A stretch of DNA of 6,492 nt from an uncultured Erysipelotrichaceae bacterium (GTDB lineage: Bacteria; Bacillota_I; Bacilli_A; Erysipelotrichales; Coprobacillaceae), in NCBI GenBank assembly GCA_900538465.1, contig UPXV01000063.1:1-6492 (forward strand). Direction: 5' to 3'. The notes below the pieces were generated by a model. That model did no database searches and was not told where the DNA came from. It was given only the letters and a program-made list of their open reading frames with translations. A program made the translations under genes and the position numbers. Shown piece after piece: positions 1 to 5,100 of this stretch (positions are counted from its first letter, which is position 1; every line of letters begins with the position of its first letter).

Positions 1-228
1 AGTCCGATTGATTCATTTGTCCATGTTTTACCAGCTCCAATGCCAGGTTATCCTTTTGATGAAGTTATGGCTGCTGGTAGCTTTACTCAAGGCAGTACAA
101 TTGAATTAAGTGCTGATGCTCCAGTTATTGAACCATATACTTTATATATGCAAGGCGGTTTAACCTTTGAGTATGGAAAATTATCTATTTTATTAGCATT
201 ATCAAATATGAAAAGGAAGTTGGATTAG
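1..228 (+). CDS. Methionine gamma-lyase / aluminium-resistance family protein, C-terminal end (partial)
   Basis: The frame is open from the first base and ends at TAG 226-228, so only the last 75 residues are visible. Motifs such as PAPMPGYPFDEVMAAGSF, QGSTIELSAD and YMQGGLTFEYGKLSILLAL match my memory of the C-terminus of the PLP-dependent methionine gamma-lyase/aluminium-resistance family (Bacillus YnbB type). This family has a fold-type I aminotransferase scaffold and is presumed to act on sulfur amino acids in the cytoplasm. The catalytic lysine and most of the PLP site lie outside the window, so activity cannot be judged. The ATG at position 40 is an internal methionine, not the start. 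The 3' end overlaps the stop of the convergent SDR gene by four bases, inside a shared terminator hairpin. Confidence 0.85.
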   Translation, partial: SPIDSFVHVLPAPMPGYPFDEVMAAGSFTQGSTIELSADAPVIEPYTLYMQGGLTFEYGKLSILLALSNMKRKLD

Positions 229-241
229 CAACTTCCTTTTT
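211..241. terminator. Bidirectional intrinsic terminator shared by two convergent genes
   Basis: A perfect 12-bp inverted repeat, AAAAGGAAGTTG (211-222) and CAACTTCCTTTT (229-240), encloses a 6-base loop. On the plus strand it is followed by a T tract (237-241). On the minus strand the A-rich arm gives TTTT. The loop carries both stop codons: TAG of the plus-strand gene at 226-228 and TAA of the minus-strand SDR at 225-227. The hairpin therefore lies inside the coding ends of both genes and can serve both directions. Confidence 0.88.
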
Positions 242-971
242 GTCCACCATCAATTCGAATGACAGTATTATTAATAAAATCAGCTTCTTTACTTACTAAG
301 AACTTTACTAAATAAGCGACTTCTTGAGGATCCCCATAGCGATTAACCATGATTTTTTCAACCTCTTCTTTTAAAAATTGCTCATCATAACCATCCAGTT
401 CATTTTCCGTACCAATGAAACCAGGAGCAATGCAGTTGACATTAACAAAAGGTGCAAATTCAAAGGCAAGATTATGTGTCATAGAAATCAATGCCGCTTT
501 AGATGCATCATAATCAATACACATTGGATAATAAGTATTAATGCCATTGGTCGATGCGATATTAATGATTTTTCCATATTCTTGATCAATCATATGACGA
601 TAAACACGTTTACTACAATTAAATGCTCCTACTACATTGACATCTAATGTTTTTCTAAATTCTTCTGCATTTTTTAAATGGAATAAATTTGATAAATCTA
701 TGGCTGCGTTATTAATCAAAATATCAACACCACCAAGTTCTTCCTCAATCAAAGATACCATTTCATCTACTTTGTCTTCCTTAGAAACATCTCCTGCAAT
801 TGCCAAACAACGTACACCATAATTCTCAATAATCATATCTTTTAATGCCTCAGCTTCTTTTTGAGATGTCAAATAATTAATGACAATATCATATCCTTGT
901 TTTGCCAATTCTAAAGCTATAGCTTTGCCTATTCCTTTAGCTCCTCCAGTAATCAATACAACTTTATTCAT
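225..971 (-). CDS. SDR-family oxidoreductase (FabG-like, 248 aa)
   Basis: This is a classical short-chain dehydrogenase/reductase of normal length. It has the cofactor-binding TGGAKGIG at residues 8-15, NNAA at 87-90, an active-site Asn region VNVVG at 111-115, and a catalytic Ser140, Tyr154, Lys158 triad in IINIAS and YDASK. PG at 183-184 and the C-terminal RIDGGQ are also typical. The family transfers hydride between NAD(P)H and carbonyl/hydroxyl substrates. The 3-oxoacyl-ACP reductase-like look does not prove the substrate, and no fatty-acid genes flank it. I chose the ATG at 971 because MNKVVLITGG is the usual SDR N-terminus. The frame stays open upstream, with ATGs at 1007 and 1016 inside efp. 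No good Shine-Dalgarno precedes 971: the efp terminator occupies that space. Confidence 0.9.
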   Translation of the reverse strand: MNKVVLITGGAKGIGKAIALELAKQGYDIVINYLTSQKEAEALKDMIIENYGVRCLAIAGDVSKEDKVDEMVSLIEEELGGVDILINNAAIDLSNLFHLKNAEEFRKTLDVNVVGAFNCSKRVYRHMIDQEYGKIINIASTNGINTYYPMCIDYDASKAALISMTHNLAFEFAPFVNVNCIAPGFIGTENELDGYDEQFLKEEVEKIMVNRYGDPQEVAYLVKFLVSKEADFINNTVIRIDGGQKGSC

Positions 972-977
972 ACTTTT

Positions 978-1000
978 AAAAAAGAGCTTATTAAGCTCTT
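978..1000 (-). terminator. Intrinsic terminator at the end of efp
   Basis: On the minus strand the arms AAGAGCT and AGCTCTT pair around a short TAATA loop, followed by a run of six T. The efp stop TAA (993-991) lies in the loop region, so the terminator begins within the coding end. The SDR start codon follows seven bases after the T run. Confidence 0.8.
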
Positions 1001-1548
1001 CCTGCATACTTTCCATCAGTTGTAAACACAACGATTTTTTCACCAGTATCAATAAACTGAGGAACGCGTAATGTTAACCCTGTATCAGTAACGGCATCTT
1101 TTGTTTGGTTAGATGGTGCACCCTTGATGGCAGGATCAGTTTCAACTACTGTTAATTCTACTTTTTCAGGAACAGATACTGATAACAATAATCCATCAAA
1201 GAACATTAATGAAACAGTTGAACCTTCAATAATATAGTATTTATTGTCCCCTACTTGGTCTTCAGCCAATTCATATGTTTCATATGTTTCTAGATCCATA
1301 AAATAAAAAGTAGAATCTGCTTTATATGAATATTGCGCATCTTTTCTTGAAATATTTGCTGCTTCAAACTTAGTCGATGCATTAAAGTTTCTTTCTTGAA
1401 TCGATCCAGTTTTTAAATTTCTCATCTTTGTTTTTAAGATGGCTGCTCCTTTCCCTGGTTTTACATGTTGAAAATCCATAACTTGACAAGGATCACCATC
1501 AATAATCAAAGTTAATCCTGTTCTAAAATCACCTGCTAATATAGCCAT
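991..1548 (-). CDS. efp: Translation elongation factor P (EF-P, 185 aa)
   Basis: EF-P binds ribosomes stalled on polyproline stretches and promotes peptide-bond formation. The sequence shows the complete three-domain protein: the KOW-like N-domain starting MAILAGDFRTG, the loop HVKPGKG (28-34) with Lys33 at the tip where the family is post-translationally modified, the middle OB domain (QERNFNASTKFE, SYKADSTFYFMD), and the C-terminal OB domain with the TGLTLRVPQFIDTGEKI signature. Length is standard. A longer frame begins at an ATG at 1563, but that ATG belongs to the ribosome-binding site. The ATG at 1548 lies seven bases after GAGGAG and gives the canonical N-terminus. No modification enzyme gene is visible nearby. 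It has its own likely promoter and terminator. Confidence 0.97.
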   Translation of the reverse strand: MAILAGDFRTGLTLIIDGDPCQVMDFQHVKPGKGAAILKTKMRNLKTGSIQERNFNASTKFEAANISRKDAQYSYKADSTFYFMDLETYETYELAEDQVGDNKYYIIEGSTVSLMFFDGLLLSVSVPEKVELTVVETDPAIKGAPSNQTKDAVTDTGLTLRVPQFIDTGEKIVVFTTDGKYAGRA

Positions 1549-1555
1549 ATTTTCA

Positions 1556-1561
1556 CTCCTC
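1556..1561 (-). promoter_or_regulatory. Ribosome-binding site deciding the efp start
   Basis: GAGGAG on the minus strand sits seven bases before the ATG at 1548. The upstream in-frame ATG at 1563 overlaps this site and would add MRSEN, which EF-P proteins do not carry. Confidence 0.85.
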
Positions 1562-1587
1562 ATCTTGAATATATTAATATATACTTT

Positions 1588-1616
1588 ATTCTATCAATTT
1601 TAACATCATTCCTCAA
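1588..1616 (-). promoter_or_regulatory. Likely sigma-A promoter of efp
   Basis: On the minus strand, a -35 box TTGAGG (1616-1611) and a -10 box TAGAAT (1593-1588) are separated by exactly 17 bases. The predicted start lies about 35 bases before the efp start codon. The promoter begins just after the stop codon of the upstream transporter gene, and no hairpin terminator separates them, so some read-through from that gene is possible. Confidence 0.55.
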
Positions 1617-1622
1617 GACACA

Positions 1623-2849
1623 TTACAATATTTCTGCTTGTTTTTGTATTGTATGTTCCTTAATATACCTATTCCACTTGATATAACCATATGTAGTATT
1701 CGTAAAATAGCCTAATTTTAGAACCAATAAAACATATTGTCCCGAAATAATATTTATAATGGCTTCAAGAAATGCACAAATATACCATGCAATCCACTGT
1801 TCTTGTAACCTAAAGAAAATAAATAATCCATTTGCAATTCCTACAGCTGAAGCACAAGCATCAATATAGATAATAAATGTTTCTAATAATTCATTGTTGT
1901 AAAAATCTGTGGCAATATTTAAACCACTAATAAGATATCCAACGACAACCGTCCAAACAATGATTCCGATAATAACTAAAACTTCCTGGTATCCTTTTAG
2001 TTTTCTGACTACTGTTAATTCATTTTCTTCATCATCCTTGTGTTTTGACCAATTTATATAACTAATAATATCAATTGGCAGCCAGAAAAATAATGTTGTT
2101 GCCATTGTAGCAAATCGATACATTAAGACTACACACATAGCAATTTCAACAATTTCAACTAATACCGAAACAAGGAAATTATATCGTGATTGTTTAGAAA
2201 TCAATAATTCACAGAGAATATTTAAGAATGTATCCAACAAATAAAGCAGCATAATGATAATTCCATTGACTCCATTGGCACTTTCTTCTGGGAATAATAC
2301 GGAAAAAACCGTTGCTAGAACCATAATTGAAATAAACCATGATTTTTCATATGTTGTAAATTGTTTCGCAAATAACATCATAATTAAAATAGATAACATC
2401 AAGATAAAAGAAGCAATCCCGAAGTTAAATAACGGTGCTAATTCATTAGCTCTTACTTGTTTGTAGGAATACTGTAATTCTTGATTGTTTATATTTTGAT
2501 GATCAAAATATAATTTTGTTCCGTTTTTTGTTTCATATTCATATGCTGTTATTGTCTTATCATCTAATTTAATATAGTCATCATATGAATAAGATACAAC
2601 GAGTTGTTTGTCACCATTTGTATAGGTAACAGCACAAATCATGTTATCTTCACTATAATCTTCTAAATTCGTATCTCTTGTCATTTGGATACTTTGTTTA
2701 AACTGTGCATTTTCAACATTAGCATTAATATCAAACAAGCCATATCCAATTGATATAATCGAAGCAATACATAATCCTATTGAAATTATAACTTCTACCA
2801 TTCTTAACCTTTTTTTAGGTTCCATGTTCATCTTAAAAAATTTAATCAT
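1623..2849 (-). CDS. PnuC-like transporter with an N-terminal extracytoplasmic extension (408 aa)
   Basis: The C-terminal half resembles PnuC, the facilitators that take up nicotinamide riboside and related vitamins or nucleosides. Supporting segments are WLPIDIISYINWSKHKD (256-272), the VVRKLKG linker (280-286), an Asp-containing helix IDACASAVGIANGLFIFFR (329-347), the aromatic EQWIAWYICAFLEA (350-363), and the last helix ending YGYIKWNRYIKEH. Ordinary PnuC proteins are about 200-260 residues. Here one membrane segment (about 18-40), a polar domain (about 41-137) and further helices (about 138-217) precede the core. The polar part is rich in Tyr, Asp and Asn with strand-like stretches, and probably faces outward. 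The start at 2849 has AAGAAGG six bases upstream. The substrate is uncertain; thiamine, nicotinamide riboside and nucleosides are all carried by PnuC relatives. Confidence 0.72.
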   Translation of the reverse strand: MIKFFKMNMEPKKRLRMVEVIISIGLCIASIISIGYGLFDINANVENAQFKQSIQMTRDTNLEDYSEDNMICAVTYTNGDKQLVVSYSYDDYIKLDDKTITAYEYETKNGTKLYFDHQNINNQELQYSYKQVRANELAPLFNFGIASFILMLSILIMMLFAKQFTTYEKSWFISIMVLATVFSVLFPEESANGVNGIIIMLLYLLDTFLNILCELLISKQSRYNFLVSVLVEIVEIAMCVVLMYRFATMATTLFFWLPIDIISYINWSKHKDDEENELTVVRKLKGYQEVLVIIGIIVWTVVVGYLISGLNIATDFYNNELLETFIIYIDACASAVGIANGLFIFFRLQEQWIAWYICAFLEAIINIISGQYVLLVLKLGYFTNTTYGYIKWNRYIKEHTIQKQAEIL

Positions 2850-2900
2850 ACCAAACCTTCTTCCCCTATATATTTACATTTTAATGCGTTTACAACAAAC

Positions 2901-2939
2901 TACCCTTGCAAATGTCCTCTTGATATTTGTAGTAGGGTA
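2901..2939. repeat. Two-part inverted repeat in the leader of the PnuC-like gene
   Basis: TACCCT (2901-2906) pairs with AGGGTA (2934-2939), and inside it CAAAT (2909-2913) pairs with ATTTG (2925-2929), with an 11-base apical loop. It lies 52-90 bases before the transporter start, where a riboswitch would be expected. I cannot match it to a riboswitch class. Extra pairs, including a G-U, favour folding on the plus strand, so a role for the minus-strand mRNA is doubtful. It also overlaps possible toxin-gene remains. Confidence 0.4.
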
Positions 2940-2941
2940 TT

Positions 2942-3107
2942 TGAAAACATTGTGATGACCAATAGCTATAATACCTTCTTAACTTCAGATTGTTCAACAA
3001 ATATGCGTTTTGTTGTTATAATTTCTGTTAGACTATATTAAAAAAATGACTCTCACTGCATCTATTTCCTTTAAATCACGTAAATATTCAATACTATATT
3101 CTATCAT
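2942..3107 (-). pseudogene. Decayed RelE-type toxin gene
   Basis: The ATG at 3107 shares a base with the antitoxin stop (TAATG), the usual coupling of antitoxin and toxin. It opens a 24-codon frame, MIEYSIEYLRDLKEIDAVRV followed by IFLI, then TAG at 3035-3033. This resembles the first helices of RelE/ParE toxins (YLxDLKxID). Further down, 3007-2969 reads RIFVEQSEVKKVL. After skipping a TA dinucleotide, 2966-2943 reads AIGHHNVF, which together look like the last strands of RelE toxins (VKVLAIGHRxxVY). Normal toxins have about 85-95 residues, so the core is missing and the remainder is frameshifted. The N-terminal piece is clear; the C-terminal assignment rests on short similarity read by eye. 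Confidence 0.62.
2968..2997 (-). promoter_or_regulatory. Possible promoter of the PnuC-like gene
   Basis: On the minus strand, TTGAAC (2997-2992) and TATTAT (2973-2968) are spaced by 18 bases, with four and five matches to the consensus boxes. The transcript would start near 2961 and give a leader of about 110 bases. The boxes lie inside the toxin remnant. The -10 box includes the TA dinucleotide that breaks the toxin reading frame. Confidence 0.4.
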
Positions 3108-3391
3108 TAAAGATTATCAATAAATTCGTGCATATCATCAAAAACATCACTTGTTGTTAAACGTTTTGAATTTAATTCAGCATAAATTTCAGATTCTTTC
3201 ATTTTAAGATATATTTCATTTTCTTCCATCATATCTTGATAAGCCTCCATACTCATAAGAACCATATCTCCATATCCATTCTTAGTTAAATAAACAGGTT
3301 TACGAGTTTCATGAACAATCTTTGAAATTTCAGACAATTTAGTTCTCAAGTCAGATATTGGTTTAATAATAATCTTTTCTATGATTATCAC
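3107..3391 (-). CDS. Phd/YefM-type antitoxin (about 92-94 aa)
   Basis: The protein has the N-terminal Phd/YefM DNA-binding fold, IKPISDLRTKLSEISKIVHE, then RKPVYLTKNGYGDMVLMSMEAYQDM, the standard family signature. A charged C-terminal tail (about residues 58-94) follows, of the kind that wraps a RelE/YoeB-like toxin. Such antitoxins repress their own operon and neutralise an mRNA-cleaving toxin. Here the toxin downstream is destroyed, so this is an orphan. The start is odd. The only canonical in-frame start is a GTG at 3391-3389, which lies within GAGGTGA, itself a good Shine-Dalgarno sequence. Five bases after GAGGTGA is ATA (3382-3380) at the position where one would expect ATG (giving MEKIIIKP). 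Either a poor GTG is used, or the true start codon has mutated. Confidence 0.85.
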   Translation of the reverse strand: MIIIEKIIIKPISDLRTKLSEISKIVHETRKPVYLTKNGYGDMVLMSMEAYQDMMEENEIYLKMKESEIYAELNSKRLTTSDVFDDMHEFIDNL

Positions 3392-3708
3392 CTCATTAAT
3401 AATATATCATATTTAAGTAGAAATAAATAATTTTTTAAAAATATCTTTCTCATATAAAAATATGATCGTTTGACTATATCTTTATTAATATATTTTATTC
3501 CGTTTGCAGCAGTTGTTTCCATTTTGGAAACAGCTGAATATTTTACTAATTCATTACTATCAAATATATTTTTCAGATGTTTAGATATTGCAGCTTTTTT
3601 TACTCCAAACAATTCTCTCATTTGTGTTTGATTCATCCATAAACTTCCTCCTCAAATTTTCATTTATCTTTCTGTTTCTGTTGAATATATTCTACTCTTT
3701 ATCTTCAT
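3388..3708 (-). pseudogene. RhuM-family protein remnant, truncated and frameshifted
   Basis: The readable core runs from ATG 3636: MNQTQMRELFGVKKAAISKH, then NIFDSNEL, then SKMETTAANGIKY, ending near 3490. This matches the conserved N-terminal part of RhuM (virulence RhuM family, usually above 300 residues), whose consensus I recall as WLTQAQMAELF, ISKHLKNIFESGEL, ETTAADG. Upstream, pieces of the expected N-terminus survive in other frames: IYSTETE (about 3690-3670), KFEEEV (about 3660-3643), and LW directly before the Met, with in-frame stops TAA and TGA between them. After GIKY the sequence becomes AT-rich and unrelated (INKDIVKRSYFYM and on) until the stop at 3388. A strong GGAGG at about 3650 now precedes an out-of-frame ATG at 3640. 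The function of RhuM is poorly known; this copy cannot make it. Confidence 0.78.
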
Positions 3709-3763
3709 CAATAACAAAAAATTTTGAAAATTCAACGATATCAAAATTAAGCAGATTCTTAAC

Positions 3764-3812
3764 AAAAAAAGTCTATATACCATGGGTGACATCCAGGGTA
3801 TTTGGACTTTTT
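3764..3812. terminator. Long hairpin terminator between fic and the RhuM remnant
   Basis: AAAAAGTC (3766-3773) pairs with GACTTTTT (3805-3812). Inside it TACC (3778-3781) pairs with GGTA (3797-3800), and TGG with CCA across one mismatch, leaving a GTGACAT loop. On the minus strand a run of seven T (3770-3764) follows, which fits termination of leftward transcripts from fic. The plus strand has five T, so it may work both ways. Confidence 0.68.
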
Positions 3813-3887
3813 AAAATTTGGTATAAAATTGTGAATTATATTAATTAAATCGACTTTTTTCAATAGCACTCAAATTAGGCATTAAAT

Positions 3888-3917
3888 TAAGATTTAATAC
3901 TTGGTTTTTAAATCTTA
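3888..3917. repeat. 10-bp inverted repeat downstream of fic
   Basis: TAAGATTTAA (3888-3897) and TTAAATCTTA (3908-3917) are perfect reverse complements around a 10-base spacer, 44 bases past the fic stop. No good T tract follows on either strand. It may protect the 3' end of the fic mRNA or be a chance AT-rich repeat. Otherwise the stretch 3709-3960 holds only the terminator and no supportable gene. Confidence 0.5.
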
Positions 3918-3960
3918 GTACACAGTTATCCCTTTAAATTATCAATTAAAAAAGTAAATT

Positions 3961-4569
3961 CTATCTTTTTATATTTTCTGCCTTATAAGTATTATATCCC
4001 TCATAATAATAACTAGCATCAATGCCTTTCATGTATACTTCACGATCATTAATTTTATCTGTTAATGCGTTTTTTAATAAAACTTTAATTTCTACATCTT
4101 TAATTGGACTTCTCTCCATTGCCAATAAATAATCTTCTTTATCAACTTCATTCCAATCAATAACGCATTTTAATTCTTTTTTTAAAATACAGTCTAACCA
4201 TATTCTTGTACTTCGACCATTTCCTTCACGAAATGGATGTGCTATATTCATTTCCACATATTTTTCAATAATTTCATCAAATGTAGATTGAGGCATTTCA
4301 TCAATATTTTTTAAAGCTTCACTCAAATACATAACTGGAGCAAAACGAAATCCACCTTTAGCGATATTGACATCTCTCATTTTTCCAGCAAAATCATAAA
4401 TATCACTAAATAAATAATGATGTATTTGCGCTAATCCTTTAAAAGTACCAACTTCAAATGTTTCAAGTAATCCATTTTCAAATAGATCTACTGCTTTTAC
4501 CTTGCTAATCTGTTCTTCTTTGCGTGCAAGTTCTGCCGAACTATTTATGCCAAGTTTATTTTCCAACAT
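3961..4569 (-). CDS. fic: Fic-domain protein adenylyltransferase, class III (202 aa)
   Basis: Fic proteins transfer a nucleotide monophosphate, usually AMP from ATP, to a hydroxyl of a target protein. The core motif HPFREGNGR is complete at residues 111-119, with catalytic His111, the acidic Glu115 and Arg119. The flap region (about 65-82, INIAKGGFRFAP-like) is in place. Near the C-terminus, SYYYEG (186-191) fits the class III inhibitory motif S/T-x-x-x-E-G/N, in which the Glu blocks ATP from inside the same chain. The start at 4569 has AAGGAG nine bases upstream and gives MLENKLGINSSAEL; a TTG at 4596 would add nine residues that overlap the ribosome-binding site. The protein looks intact, unlike its neighbours. 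No small separate antitoxin is needed or seen. Its target is unknown. Confidence 0.93.
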   Translation of the reverse strand: MLENKLGINSSAELARKEEQISKVKAVDLFENGLLETFEVGTFKGLAQIHHYLFSDIYDFAGKMRDVNIAKGGFRFAPVMYLSEALKNIDEMPQSTFDEIIEKYVEMNIAHPFREGNGRSTRIWLDCILKKELKCVIDWNEVDKEDYLLAMERSPIKDVEIKVLLKNALTDKINDREVYMKGIDASYYYEGYNTYKAENIKR

Positions 4570-4594
4570 TTTATTTTGCTCCTTCCTTATATAC

Positions 4595-4623
4595 AAAAAA
4601 AGGATTATAAATTAATCCCTTTT
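4595..4623 (-). terminator. Intrinsic terminator immediately upstream of fic
   Basis: On the minus strand GGATTA (4618-4613) pairs with TAATCC (4607-4602) around ATTTA. The stem extends through a G-U pair and four A-U pairs and is followed by seven T (4601-4595). It ends only about a dozen bases before the fic Shine-Dalgarno sequence. The stem also contains TATAAT (4609-4604), which could be a -10 box for fic, though no good -35 box precedes it. Confidence 0.7.
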
Positions 4624-4776
4624 CTTTTTCCTCTCGCCTTCACCTCAATCATTAATTATTTAATGACTCAGGAAAGAAGAGGTAATACAGATAGCATATT
4701 TACCCACTCTCTCCTTAAATGAAATATCTATTACATTAACGTATTCTAAATGAGAAACTAAGACACTCACTTATAT

Positions 4777-4804
4777 TTGTTGAAAAAGAATTAAAGACTA
4801 TAAT
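4777..4804 (+). promoter_or_regulatory. Possible plus-strand promoter facing away from the fic leader
   Basis: TTGTTG (4777-4782) and a consensus TATAAT (4799-4804) are separated by 16 bases. Transcription would start near 4811 and run rightward, antisense to the fragmentary ORF and the 249-residue gene. No plus-strand gene follows, so it may be a chance match in AT-rich DNA. Confidence 0.3.
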
Positions 4805-4822
4805 AATTATTCTCTTTTTTGT

Positions 4823-4851
4823 ATTGTATCATACTCCTATTACATATACAA
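4823..4851 (-). promoter_or_regulatory. Extended -10 promoter of the fic leader
   Basis: On the minus strand TTGTAT (4851-4846), 17 bases, then TACAAT (4828-4823), with TG one base before the -10 box (TATGATACAAT), an extended -10 element. The start would lie near 4816, about 250 bases upstream of the fic start codon. Confidence 0.55.
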
Positions 4852-4862
4852 ATCTATTTTTC

Positions 4863-4894
4863 AAAATAAAAAGTTATACTCTGACATATAACTT
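4863..4894 (-). terminator. Intrinsic terminator closing the 249-residue gene region
   Basis: AAGTTATA (4871-4878) and TATAACTT (4887-4894) form a perfect 8-bp stem with an 8-base loop. On the minus strand the T tract TTTTTATTTT follows directly. It stops leftward transcripts from the genes at 4922-6219 just before the fic leader promoter. Confidence 0.72.
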
Positions 4895-4921
4895 CTTATT
4901 AAATGATTTCTTTAATATTTA

Positions 4922-5100
4922 TTACATAACCTGACTGAGTTCTATTTCTTGTATTTGTTCATCCATTGTTGTTACCTGTAGTTTGAAATAGGTCACATCA
5001 TATTTATCAGATAGAACACTTGTACATACATTTCCATTATCTTTTTTCTTCTTTGCCTGCTCCTTTAATACCTTGACTGTTCACTATCATTTGGATTCAT
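4922..5100 (-). pseudogene. Fragmentary small ORF, probably frameshifted
   Basis: Minus strand 5080-4922 is an open frame of 52 codons without a start: it begins TVKVLKEQAKKKKDNGNVCT, continues VLSDKYDVTYFKLQVTT and ends IQEIELSQVM. Another frame just upstream starts at ATG 5100 (MNPNDSEQSRY, stop TAA at 5067-5065). A single T restored at TATTAA (near 5068) would join them into one 59-residue protein, MNPNDSEQSRYLKEQ and on. The ATG overlaps the end of the 249-residue gene by 14 bases, as in a small operon. No Shine-Dalgarno is evident and I recognise no family, so this may be a frameshifted gene, a leftover of a longer one, or an open frame by chance. Confidence 0.35.

Larger units (their letters stand above)
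4595..4816 (-). ncRNA. Candidate structured leader RNA or small RNA upstream of fic
   Basis: No protein gene occupies this stretch, but it has the layout of a transcript: promoter, about 220 bases, terminator. The main hairpin pairs minus-strand 4714-4700 with 4685-4671 around a 14-base loop: 14 of 15 positions pair, three by G-U. On the plus strand those would be A-C mismatches, so the structure belongs to the minus-strand RNA. A second hairpin pairs TCATTAA and TTAATGA (4666-4649) around ATAA. The terminator is the third. The pyrimidine-rich arm of the first hairpin could instead pair with GAGAGG or GGAAA further down, allowing an attenuation switch. Two tiny frames occur, MGKYAICITSSFLSH (GTG, 4707) and MIEVKARGKRKGINL (ATG, about 4653), the latter ending inside the terminator stem. 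I do not recognise a known RNA family. Confidence 0.45.

Noticed and set aside
378..1071. Plus-strand open frames across the SDR gene
   Set aside because: They are antisense to a complete SDR gene, have no family resemblance and no ribosome-binding sites.
1569..1582. 14-bp palindrome ATATATTAATATAT as an operator before efp
   Set aside because: It consists only of A and T in AT-rich leader DNA, where such palindromes arise by chance.
2254..2466. Plus-strand open frame of 70 codons
   Set aside because: It is a shadow of the transporter gene on the other strand.
2901..2939. NAD+-type or other riboswitch for the PnuC-like gene
   Set aside because: The inverted repeat is in the right place, but I could not match any class consensus, and its extra pairs favour the opposite strand. 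Kept only as a repeat.
3588..3848. Plus-strand frame of 86 codons rich in Phe and Leu
   Set aside because: It is the complement of the RhuM remnant and terminator region; the apparent hydrophobicity comes from T-rich sequence.
3844..3885. Tiny minus-strand frame MPNLSAIEKSRFN after fic
   Set aside because: Thirteen codons without a ribosome-binding site or family match. It could be debris from a gene but cannot be supported.
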